From positions 1 to 64,000 of the forward strand of contig JAQBQE010000033.1 in NCBI GenBank assembly GCA_028287135.1: DNA of 64,000 nt. The letters run 5' to 3'. This document shows positions 1-9,625 of this stretch, piece by piece (positions within the stretch are counted from its first letter, which is position 1; each line of letters starts with the position of its first letter). The notes beneath the pieces were generated by a model. That model saw only the letters and a list, made by a program, of their open reading frames with translations. It had not been told where the DNA came from and did no database searches. Position numbers and translations under genes: made by a program. This stretch comes from Myxococcales bacterium (GTDB lineage: Bacteria > Myxococcota_A > Polyangia > Haliangiales > Haliangiaceae).

Positions 1-120
1 CCCGGTGATGCAAAAAGCAACGAGGAGTCCGGCGAGCGCGCATCCGTGACGTGCAGACAAGATCTGAGTGTAGCGGGAGTCGCGCGACGCGGAAGTCCTG
101 ATAATCTCGCCGGGCTCCGC

Positions 121-1263
121 ATGAAGCCGTTCCTGATCCCCGACGACTTTCGTGCCTTCATGAAGTCGGTGGTCGTCTATCTCGAGACGCCGAACGATGG
201 GCTGATCCTCGACGCCGAGGACGCGCTGGATGCGGAGTGCGGGTACGGCGGCCGGATCGACGGGGTCGATACCTATCGGTTCAAGTACATCACCAGCGAC
301 GGCACGAAGCGCTGGGACGTGGTGCTCAAGGAAGCGCAGATCCGCGACATCGCGGACGGCCTGCTGATCGAGGTCGATGCCGATCCGTTCGAGATCGTTC
401 GCACCTCGCGGCGGACCCCGGTCGGCGAGCCACTCCTGGTCTGGGGCGAGTACGCCGACGACGCGTTGCTCGTGCGGAGCGAGACGGATCTGCTGCTGGC
501 ACTCGATGCCTTGCACCGCGCCTCGCTCGAACGGCCGCGGTTGATGCGGCTGTGGTCGGCCGCCGACGATCAGCTGGTCGCAGCCCTGTGGGCCGACCGG
601 TGCGCGCTCTACGTCGTGGAGTCGGCGGACGGCTACGCGACGTCGACCGGAGACCTGACGTTGACCGAGTCGTTCGAGGTCAAGGATCACGAGGGCAAGA
701 ACCTCGCGGTTCCGTGGTCCGATTGCGTGTCGTGGGAGTACGCGCGCCGCGCGATGGTCCGGTTTGTCGAGCACTCGGATCTCGGCGACATCCCGGTCGA
801 GGGCCGGATCCCGAGCCTGTTGCTGATGATGGGCGACGTCGACCGCAAGGCGGCGCTCGCCGTGCGCTCGCACGTTCATCACGAGGTCGAGAAGACGAGC
901 CTGTCCCAGCTCGTGCCGATCCCGATCGAGCTCGAGCCCGCGGACGAGATCACGTCGCCGGTCGATGCCGGCGTGCCACTCGGTGCGATCGAGCTGGCCG
1001 CGTGGGCACGTCGTCTGCTCGACCTGCTGCACATGCGCGAGCTGATCGAGATGACGCCGTCACCGAACCTCGACGAGATCTGCTACCAGCTCGGTGGCCT
1101 GTTGCAGGCGCACGCCTTCGATGCCGAGCATTCGATCGAGACCGCCGAGTGGCTCGCCAACGAGATCAGCCTCGTTCGCGGGATCAAGAAGCTGTTCGCG
1201 ACCGGCGGGGATCTGCAGGTCGTGCTGCGCCGTTCGCGCGACGCCAGGGCGCACGACAACTGA
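121..1263 (+). CDS. Hypothetical cytoplasmic protein
   Basis: A 380-residue protein that I do not recognise. It has no signal peptide or membrane segment and is rich in acidic residues and Leu/Arg, as expected of a soluble cytoplasmic protein. The ATG at 121 was chosen because the reading frame upstream of it (from 46) reads as low-quality Arg/Gly-rich sequence, whereas MKPFLIPDDF onward looks like a normal folded-domain start. The C-terminal third is helical and ends in a basic tail. It stands alone on the plus strand, and its stop lies only 4 bases from the stop of the convergent lipoprotein gene. No function is assigned. Confidence 0.75.
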   Translation: MKPFLIPDDFRAFMKSVVVYLETPNDGLILDAEDALDAECGYGGRIDGVDTYRFKYITSDGTKRWDVVLKEAQIRDIADGLLIEVDADPFEIVRTSRRTPVGEPLLVWGEYADDALLVRSETDLLLALDALHRASLERPRLMRLWSAADDQLVAALWADRCALYVVESADGYATSTGDLTLTESFEVKDHEGKNLAVPWSDCVSWEYARRAMVRFVEHSDLGDIPVEGRIPSLLLMMGDVDRKAALAVRSHVHHEVEKTSLSQLVPIPIELEPADEITSPVDAGVPLGAIELAAWARRLLDLLHMRELIEMTPSPNLDEICYQLGGLLQAHAFDAEHSIETAEWLANEISLVRGIKKLFATGGDLQVVLRRSRDARAHDN

Positions 1264-1267
1264 GCGA

Positions 1268-2086
1268 TCACTCGATCGCGAAGTGGTAGTTGTCTCCGTA
1301 GTCGCTGTCGACTTCGTGGCAACCCCAGACGCTCGTCGACTCGAACCACAGCGCGATGTCGTCTCCCCGCGGAACCGTGATCTGCGGATCCGCGGCGACC
1401 AGCGTGCTGCCCTCGGCGCGGGTAACCATCAGCTGCTTCACCGCGCCACCGTCGACCTGGTAGAAGCCGGTGATGCTCCACGCGGCGCGACCGCCCGTCG
1501 AGCCGGCGCAGCGCGACAGCCGCTCCGGTGCGTAGTGGATCACGACGTGGTCGAGCGCATGGATCGCGTGGGACTGGTTCTCGCTGAAGTCGCCGTCGAA
1601 CGCGAGGACCGCGGTGTCGCCGCGCTGCTCGACATCGAACGCGTAGTTCGCGCCTTCGTTGGAGTCGTACGCGTTGCAGCCCCAGCGATTGGTGTTCGTG
1701 AACCACAGCTCGACGCTCGTCGCGGAGGACGGGATCTCGACGTCCGCCTGGAGCGCGACCACGCGACCTGCCTCGAGCCGCGTCAGGGCGAACTGCCTGG
1801 GCTCGGCGGTATCGAACTTCGCCCAGCCGGTGATGCTCCAGACCTCGCTACCGTTGGTGGAGCCGCGACACGCCGTCAGCCGATCGATATCGTAGGCGAC
1901 GCGAATCGTGTCACCGGCGATCAGCGGACCGCTCGCCGCTTCGGAGAAGTCATCGGCGAACGTGATCTTCGTGGTCGTTCCGTCGGCCTTGCCACCCGCA
2001 GCGTCGTTCGAATCCGCACCGGGCGTCTCCGCACACGCAGTGAGGGTGACCAGTGCAGTTGCCAGCAGCGTCGTCGTGCGAGTCAT
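1268..2086 (-). CDS. Lipoprotein with two DUF6209-like repeats
   Basis: A 272-residue predicted lipoprotein. The N-terminus is a short signal peptide ending in a lipobox with Cys at about residue 18, followed by an Asp/Ala/Gly linker. The mature part is an internal duplication: residues about 40-153 and 158-272 align along their length. Each carries a D-F-S-E start, an A-x-W-S-I-T-G motif in the middle and a W-G-C-x3-D-S-x2-G-x-N-Y-x-F ending. This resembles the DUF6209 family of myxobacterial secreted proteins; that assignment is from memory. Two conserved Cys per repeat suggest a disulfide in each domain. Role unknown, probably an outer-surface or periplasmic beta-sandwich. Confidence 0.8.
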   Translation of the reverse strand: MTRTTTLLATALVTLTACAETPGADSNDAAGGKADGTTTKITFADDFSEAASGPLIAGDTIRVAYDIDRLTACRGSTNGSEVWSITGWAKFDTAEPRQFALTRLEAGRVVALQADVEIPSSATSVELWFTNTNRWGCNAYDSNEGANYAFDVEQRGDTAVLAFDGDFSENQSHAIHALDHVVIHYAPERLSRCAGSTGGRAAWSITGFYQVDGGAVKQLMVTRAEGSTLVAADPQITVPRGDDIALWFESTSVWGCHEVDSDYGDNYHFAIE

Positions 2087-2270
2087 GCGGCGGCGGCGTG
2101 CAGCAAATGTTCCGGTGGGCGCCCTCGTGATCGTGCGGACCTACGCCGCTACTCGACCCGCCAGGCCATCACACTTTCCACCCCGCTCCCTGGCAGCAAC
2201 TCACAGGGTGGCGCCGGTTGCGAACATCCAGGAGCGGCAAGGCACGGCGAGTGCAACCTGCTCTGACCGT

Positions 2271-3254
2271 ATGCCGCGCGTCGCCCGCTCCGTCGTCGCT
2301 TCACCGTTGCCGATCAAGGAGCTGCAGCTCGCGACGCTGGTCGATGCCGCGCCGGAGGGGGACGACTGGCTACACGAGCAGAAGTTCGACGGCTACCGGA
2401 TCCTCGCGGATCGGCAGGGCGACGAGGTCCGCTTGCTCAGCCGGCGCTTCAAGGACTGGACCGGCGAGTTCCCGTCGATCGCGGCAGCGATCGCGAAGCT
2501 GCCGGCCAAGCGGGTGGTCCTGGACGGTGAAGTCTGCGTACTGATGCCGGACGGACGCACGAGCTTTCAGGCGCTGCAGAACTCGTTCGGAACGAAGGGC
2601 GCGAACCTCGTGTACTTCGTGTTCGATGTCCTCGCGATCGATGGCGAGGTCCTCACCTCGCTGCCGCTCGACGAGCGCAAGGCACGGCTCGAGCAGCTGC
2701 TGCCGACCAAGGCGGGGACCCTGCGCTACAGCGATCACGTGTTCGGCAGCGGTGCCGCGTTCTTCGCGCTCGCGTGCAAGCAGGGCCTCGAGGGCATCAT
2801 CTCGAAGCGTCGCGACAAGCCGTACGTCCCCGGCCGCGGCAAGATCTGGGTCAAGACGAAGTGCCTGCTGCGGCAAGAGCTCGTGATCGGTGGCTTCACG
2901 GATCCAGAAGGCAGCCGGAGCGGCATCGGCTCGCTGCTCGTTGGCTACTACGACAAGGGCAAGCTCGTGTATGCGGGCAAGGTCGGCACCGGGTTCTCGA
3001 TGAAGGTCCTGGCCGAGCTGTACAAGACGCTCGCTGCAATCGAGCAGCCCGGCTCGCCGTTCGATCCGATGCCCGCCAAGGCGTGGACCGGCTCTGGTCG
3101 CCACTGGGTCGCGCCCGAGCTGGTGGCCGAGGTCGTGTTTGCGGAGTGGACCCATGACGGGCGACTGCGGCATCCGTCGTTCCAGGGGCTGCGCAAGGAC
3201 AAGCTGCCGACCGAGGTCGTGCGCGAGCTCCCCGCGTCGCGCGACGGACGCTAG
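2271..3254 (+). CDS. ATP-dependent DNA ligase, LigD-type ligase domain
   Basis: A 327-residue ATP-dependent DNA ligase of the kind found as the ligase domain of bacterial NHEJ LigD. The adenylated lysine is K38 in Q-K-F-D-G-Y-R (motif I). Further nucleotidyltransferase motifs follow: V-L-D-G-E-V, V-Y-F-V-F-D-V-L, E-G-I-I-S-K-R and W-V-K-T-K-C. The C-terminal part (from about residue 215) is the OB-fold, with L-V-I-G-G-F and the L-R-H-P-S-F-Q-G-L-R ending typical of LigD ligase domains. No polymerase or phosphoesterase domain is fused and no Ku gene is in the window, so it is a stand-alone ligase. The ATG at 2271 is chosen because upstream sequence in the frame is low-complexity. Its stop overlaps that of the convergent gene in CTAG. 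Confidence 0.92.
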   Translation: MPRVARSVVASPLPIKELQLATLVDAAPEGDDWLHEQKFDGYRILADRQGDEVRLLSRRFKDWTGEFPSIAAAIAKLPAKRVVLDGEVCVLMPDGRTSFQALQNSFGTKGANLVYFVFDVLAIDGEVLTSLPLDERKARLEQLLPTKAGTLRYSDHVFGSGAAFFALACKQGLEGIISKRRDKPYVPGRGKIWVKTKCLLRQELVIGGFTDPEGSRSGIGSLLVGYYDKGKLVYAGKVGTGFSMKVLAELYKTLAAIEQPGSPFDPMPAKAWTGSGRHWVAPELVAEVVFAEWTHDGRLRHPSFQGLRKDKLPTEVVRELPASRDGR

Positions 3255-3892
3255 TGGAGCTGGAGCAGGTCGAGTGCGTCGTCGCGATGCTCCGCGATCG
3301 CCGCCTGGGTGTCGCGGATCAACGCATCGAGCTCGGCGGTCTCGACATCGTCCGCGAGCGAGCCGACCAGCACGAACGCCTCCTCGTGCATCGTGACTTG
3401 CATCGCCATGTAGTCCTTGTCCGGATCATCGGAGTTGGCGAGGTCGACCAGCGCCGCTTCGCTCTCCGCGCGTAACGCCGCCGAGATCCGGTTGTCCAGC
3501 GGGGTGAGCCCGAAGCTGGCGAGCAGGTCCTCGACCCTCTGCGCATGCGGCGTGTGCTCTTCGATCATCTGGTCGGCGTACTCCTGGACCGCCGGATCGA
3601 ACACCACGTCGTCGAGCGCGAGCTGCGCCTGCATGATCTCACCTTGATCGAGCGTGATCATGATGTGTCCGGCGATCGACATCGAGACCATCTCGTTCTG
3701 GGCGGCGAGGTCCTCCGATGCCATGTCGGCGAGCAGCTCGCCGCGCGCACGACCCTCGGCGATTTCGTCGGCGCCTTCGTCGATGTCGCCGTCGAGGTCG
3801 TCGCCTACCTCGTTGTCACCACATGCTGTGGTTCCGAACAGCAGCGCACCAGCGACGAGGAGCGCGAAACATTCCGATGTTTTGTTCAGCAT
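3251..3892 (-). CDS. DUF4142-family lipoprotein
   Basis: A 213-residue predicted lipoprotein. The signal peptide ends in a lipobox (G-T-T-A-C, Cys about residue 24) and is followed by a very acidic Asp/Glu linker. The remainder is all-alpha with E-E-H-T-P-H-A-Q and Met/His/Glu-rich helices, resembling DUF4142, a ferritin-like four-helix family of bacterial secreted proteins. The start M-L-N-K-T at 3892 was preferred to upstream in-frame codons because it puts the hydrophobic signal segment at the N-terminus. Tail-to-tail with the ligase gene. The function of DUF4142 proteins is not established. Confidence 0.8.
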   Translation of the reverse strand: MLNKTSECFALLVAGALLFGTTACGDNEVGDDLDGDIDEGADEIAEGRARGELLADMASEDLAAQNEMVSMSIAGHIMITLDQGEIMQAQLALDDVVFDPAVQEYADQMIEEHTPHAQRVEDLLASFGLTPLDNRISAALRAESEAALVDLANSDDPDKDYMAMQVTMHEEAFVLVGSLADDVETAELDALIRDTQAAIAEHRDDALDLLQLH

Positions 3893-4054
3893 GGGCGAGC
3901 AGCAGTGCATCGCATGTGCCTGCGCGAGCGCCGGGCGAGTGCGAACATGCAAACGGATCCGCGCGCCCACGTCTTCGTGCGCTGACCGTGTCAGCGATAG
4001 CGGGTGTCGTGCGCCGTCGACGGTAGATGGGGCGAGGCGCGGACGACGCACCGG

Positions 4055-5284
4055 TCAGGTGTCGGTGACGCCGATCAGCTGACGCGCGCACGCGAGCAGG
4101 TTGATGTCGGTCGTGCCGGCGCCAAGCTCGAGCAGCTTGGCATCGCGCGCGAGCTTCTCGAGCCCGAGCTCCTCCATGTAACCGTAGCCGCCGTGGATCT
4201 GGATCGCGGTCAGCGCAGCATCGACGGCGAGCTGTGCGCTCATCGCCTTCGAGGCGTTGATGTACGGGACGTCCTTGACGTTGTTCTGCTGCATCCACGC
4301 CAGCCGGAACACGATGTTCTCGACGGTGCGCAACTTGAGGAACAGATCCGTGATCTTGAGCTGGACCGCCTGGAACTCGCCGATCGGCCGACCGAACTGC
4401 TTGCGCTCGCGGACGTACGCGAGGCTCGCGTCGTAGCAGCGCTCGATGATGCCCCACGCCATCGACGGCACACCCGAGCGCTCGTTGCCGAGGCTGTCTT
4501 TGGTGTCGGTGCGGCCGGCTTTGCCCTTCTCCTTGCCGCCGAGCAGGTGCTCGACGCCGAGCTTGACGTCATCGAAGAACACCTCGCTGGTCGGTGAATC
4601 GCGCATGCCCATCTTCTTGAACGGAGGGCCGACGGTGACGCCGGGCATGCCCTTCTCGATGATGAACGTCGCGAGCCCGCGCTCCGCTTCCGGCTCACCG
4701 CGATCGATCTTCGCGTAGACCAGGAACACGTCGGCGCCGGGGCCGTTGGTGATGAACGTCTTGCTGCCGCTCAGCACGTATCCGTCGTCGACCGGCCTGG
4801 CCGTCGTGCGCATCGAGCCGAACGCGTCCGATCCGGCATCGGGCTCGGTCAGGCACCAGGCTCCGATCAACTGCATCGTCGAGATCGGAAGTCCCCACGT
4901 CTCGATCTGATCCGCGGTGCCCTTGGTCACGAGCGCGCCGCCGACGAGGCCGATCGACACGCCGAAGCCCATCGCGAAGCCGGGCGAGATCCGCGACAGC
5001 TCCTTGACGACGACGTGCATCATCATCGGATTGCCGCTAGCGGCGGTCATCGTCTTCTGAGCGTCCTCGGCGAGTGCGTCACCGCTGCGCAGCTTCGCGA
5101 TCCGCTTCTTGACGGCACCCCCGAGCATCGCGTCGAACCCGAACGCCTTCGCCATCTTCTTCATCAGGTCGAACGGCATCTCGGTGCCCGCCTCGAGAGC
5201 CGGGATCTTCGGCACCAGGTTCGACTGACACCACTGGCGGATCACGGTGCCGACCATCTGCGATTGCTCGTCGAGCTGGAACAT
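4055..5284 (-). CDS. Acyl-CoA dehydrogenase with isovaleryl-type catalytic Glu
   Basis: A 409-residue FAD-dependent acyl-CoA dehydrogenase, complete from the N-terminal helical domain through the beta domain (L-T-E-P-D-A-G-S-D, residues 145-153; I-T-N-G at 178-181) to the C-terminal helical domain (E-R-K-Q-F-G, 293-298; G-G-Y-G-Y at 365-369). The usual catalytic E of the Y-E-G-T motif is replaced: residues 388-391 read G-A-G-T. A Glu at 268 (N-E-R) aligns with the base used by isovaleryl-CoA and long-chain dehydrogenases. It lies 59 bp downstream of the boxR-type regulator on the same strand, so it may be co-transcribed and act on acyl-CoA intermediates of aromatic breakdown. Substrate unknown. 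Confidence 0.9.
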   Translation of the reverse strand: MFQLDEQSQMVGTVIRQWCQSNLVPKIPALEAGTEMPFDLMKKMAKAFGFDAMLGGAVKKRIAKLRSGDALAEDAQKTMTAASGNPMMMHVVVKELSRISPGFAMGFGVSIGLVGGALVTKGTADQIETWGLPISTMQLIGAWCLTEPDAGSDAFGSMRTTARPVDDGYVLSGSKTFITNGPGADVFLVYAKIDRGEPEAERGLATFIIEKGMPGVTVGPPFKKMGMRDSPTSEVFFDDVKLGVEHLLGGKEKGKAGRTDTKDSLGNERSGVPSMAWGIIERCYDASLAYVRERKQFGRPIGEFQAVQLKITDLFLKLRTVENIVFRLAWMQQNNVKDVPYINASKAMSAQLAVDAALTAIQIHGGYGYMEELGLEKLARDAKLLELGAGTTDINLLACARQLIGVTDT

Positions 5285-5343
5285 CCGGGCATCCTAGCTC
5301 GGTCCGCGCGCGAGGACGTAACGCTGTGGTTACTCGGTGACCG

Positions 5344-6075
5344 TCACACCATCGCGGCGATCGCGGCGACGACCTGCGCGAGCCGGAGCCCCGTGGTCTC
5401 GACCGTGTGCTCCGCGCGCGCGTACAGCTTCTCCCGGGCGGTGATCAGGGCACGCAGCTCGGCGAATGCGTGCGGGTTCTCTGCCATCGGCCGCTGATCA
5501 CCCTGGGCGACGACACGGTTCCAGTGATCCTCCGCGGTCGCGCGCAGCCAGATCGTCTGACAGCGCGATCGCAGCAGCGCGAAGTTGGTCGGGTCGTTGA
5601 CGATCGAGCCACCGGTCGCAAGCACCATCGGCGAGGGCACCGCGAGGATCCGGGTCAGGACCTCCCGCTCGATGCGCCGGTAGTACGCTTCGCCGTGCAG
5701 CGCGAACACCTCTCCGAGTGGCAGGCCCGCTGCTTCCTCGATCTGCTGGTCGAGCTCGACGAACGCGATCCCGATCCGCTTCGCCAGCGCCTCGCCGACC
5801 GCCGACTTGCCGGCACCGCGCACACCGAGGAGCGCGATCGGCTTGATCGAGGCCGGCGCATCCGCGGCGGCGAGCAGGACCGACGGCGTGGTGCCGAGCG
5901 CGTGCGCGACCTCGGCGAACCGACGGAGCGAGATGTTGCCGTCGCCGGTCTCGAGCTGGGCGAGGAACCGCTCGGAGACCCCGCTGTGGGTGGCGAGCTC
6001 GCGGCGCGACCAGCCGCGGCGTTCCCGGTGGGAGCGGACCGCGCTGCCGACCGTCGACAGGTAGCTGTCAGACAC
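5344..6075 (-). CDS. boxR: BoxR/BzdR-type benzoyl-CoA-responsive repressor
   Basis: A regulator combining an N-terminal XRE-type helix-turn-helix (about residues 8-65; S-R-R-E-L-A-T-H-S-G-V-S-E-R) with a C-terminal shikimate-kinase-like domain (G-V-R-G-A-G-K-S P-loop, then D-Q-Q-I-E and A-T-G-G-S). This is the architecture of BzdR/BoxR, in which the kinase fold binds benzoyl-CoA and releases repression. It is divergent from boxC-boxB, as expected for the local regulator. The GTG at 6075 (243 residues) is preferred: a TATAAT -10 ends 6 bases before it, so the mRNA would start at the GTG. A longer reading from TTG at 6111 would run through the promoter and operator. Probably autoregulated. Confidence 0.9.
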   Translation of the reverse strand: MSDSYLSTVGSAVRSHRERRGWSRRELATHSGVSERFLAQLETGDGNISLRRFAEVAHALGTTPSVLLAAADAPASIKPIALLGVRGAGKSAVGEALAKRIGIAFVELDQQIEEAAGLPLGEVFALHGEAYYRRIEREVLTRILAVPSPMVLATGGSIVNDPTNFALLRSRCQTIWLRATAEDHWNRVVAQGDQRPMAENPHAFAELRALITAREKLYARAEHTVETTGLRLAQVVAAIAAMV

Positions 6076-6111
6076 GGCTGCATTATAGTGCACGATAAAC
6101 ACGGGTGACAA
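6075..6111 (-). promoter_or_regulatory. boxR promoter, leaderless
   Basis: On the minus strand TTGTCA (6106-6111) is followed after 18 bp by a perfect TATAAT (6082-6087). Transcription starting about 7 bases further would begin at 6075, the GTG of boxR. On the plus strand the same AT-rich core reads TATAGT (6084-6089), a possible -10 for boxC, although no good plus-strand -35 was found. Confidence 0.65.
6079..6092. promoter_or_regulatory. BoxR/BzdR operator TGCA-N6-TGCA
   Basis: The sequence TGCATTATAGTGCA contains two TGCA blocks separated by exactly six bases. This is the operator spacing described for BzdR. It covers the boxR -10 element and the possible boxC -10, so binding would repress both directions until benzoyl-CoA is present. 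Confidence 0.75.
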
Positions 6112-6139
6112 GCAGTAAATTGCTTGGTACTCGATCGGT

Positions 6140-7760
<1,621 letters not shown>

Positions 7761-7762
<2 letters not shown>

Positions 7763-7766
7763 GGAG
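7761..7766 (+). promoter_or_regulatory. Ribosome binding site of boxB
   Basis: AAGGAG overlaps the boxC stop region and lies 7 bases before the boxB ATG at 7774. It fixes that start and points to translational coupling with boxC. Confidence 0.8.
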
Positions 7767-7773
7767 TTTCGCC

Positions 7774-9183
<1,410 letters not shown>

Positions 9184-9262
9184 TGCTCACCACGTGAGGT
9201 AGGCGAAGGCGAGACCAGGTCAGAACGACCCCGATCACGGTGGACCCTGTCACCGTGCGCCC

Positions 9263-9613
9263 ATGACCAAGGTCCTCGCTGTCCTCCTCCTCTCGCTCGG
9301 TGCGTGCGGTTCCAAGTCCAAGGCTGCTGAAAGCCCCGTCGGTGGTCCCGGCGAGCCGGCGATCGATCCAACGCTGCCGTCGTGGGCGCCGGCGAGCTGC
9401 ACGACCTACCAGAAGGCCGTGTTCCAGGCGATCAGCTGCGAGGCCATCGACCAGGGCAAGCGCGACGAGATCCAGACGACCTACAACACGGCGAGCACCG
9501 GCTGGAAGGCCGAGTCCGACGCCGACACCGCGCGGATCGCGGAGGTCGAGGCGACGTGCACCGCCAGCGCCGATTCGGTGAAGGTCGAGATCGAAGGCAA
9601 GTGCACGAAGTAG
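9263..9613 (+). CDS. Small lipoprotein
   Basis: A 116-residue predicted lipoprotein. The first 16 residues form a short signal peptide with lipobox L-G-A-C, followed by a Ser/Lys/Ala linker. The mature domain has Cys residues in C-T-T-Y-Q-K-A, S-C-E-A-I, A-T-C-T-A and the C-terminal G-K-C-T-K, which could form two disulfides in a small helical bundle. It sits between boxB and an acyl-CoA-oxidase-like gene with no sign of shared function. Not recognised. Confidence 0.75.
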   Translation: MTKVLAVLLLSLGACGSKSKAAESPVGGPGEPAIDPTLPSWAPASCTTYQKAVFQAISCEAIDQGKRDEIQTTYNTASTGWKAESDADTARIAEVEATCTASADSVKVEIEGKCTK

Positions 9614-9625
9614 ACTGACGGCACC

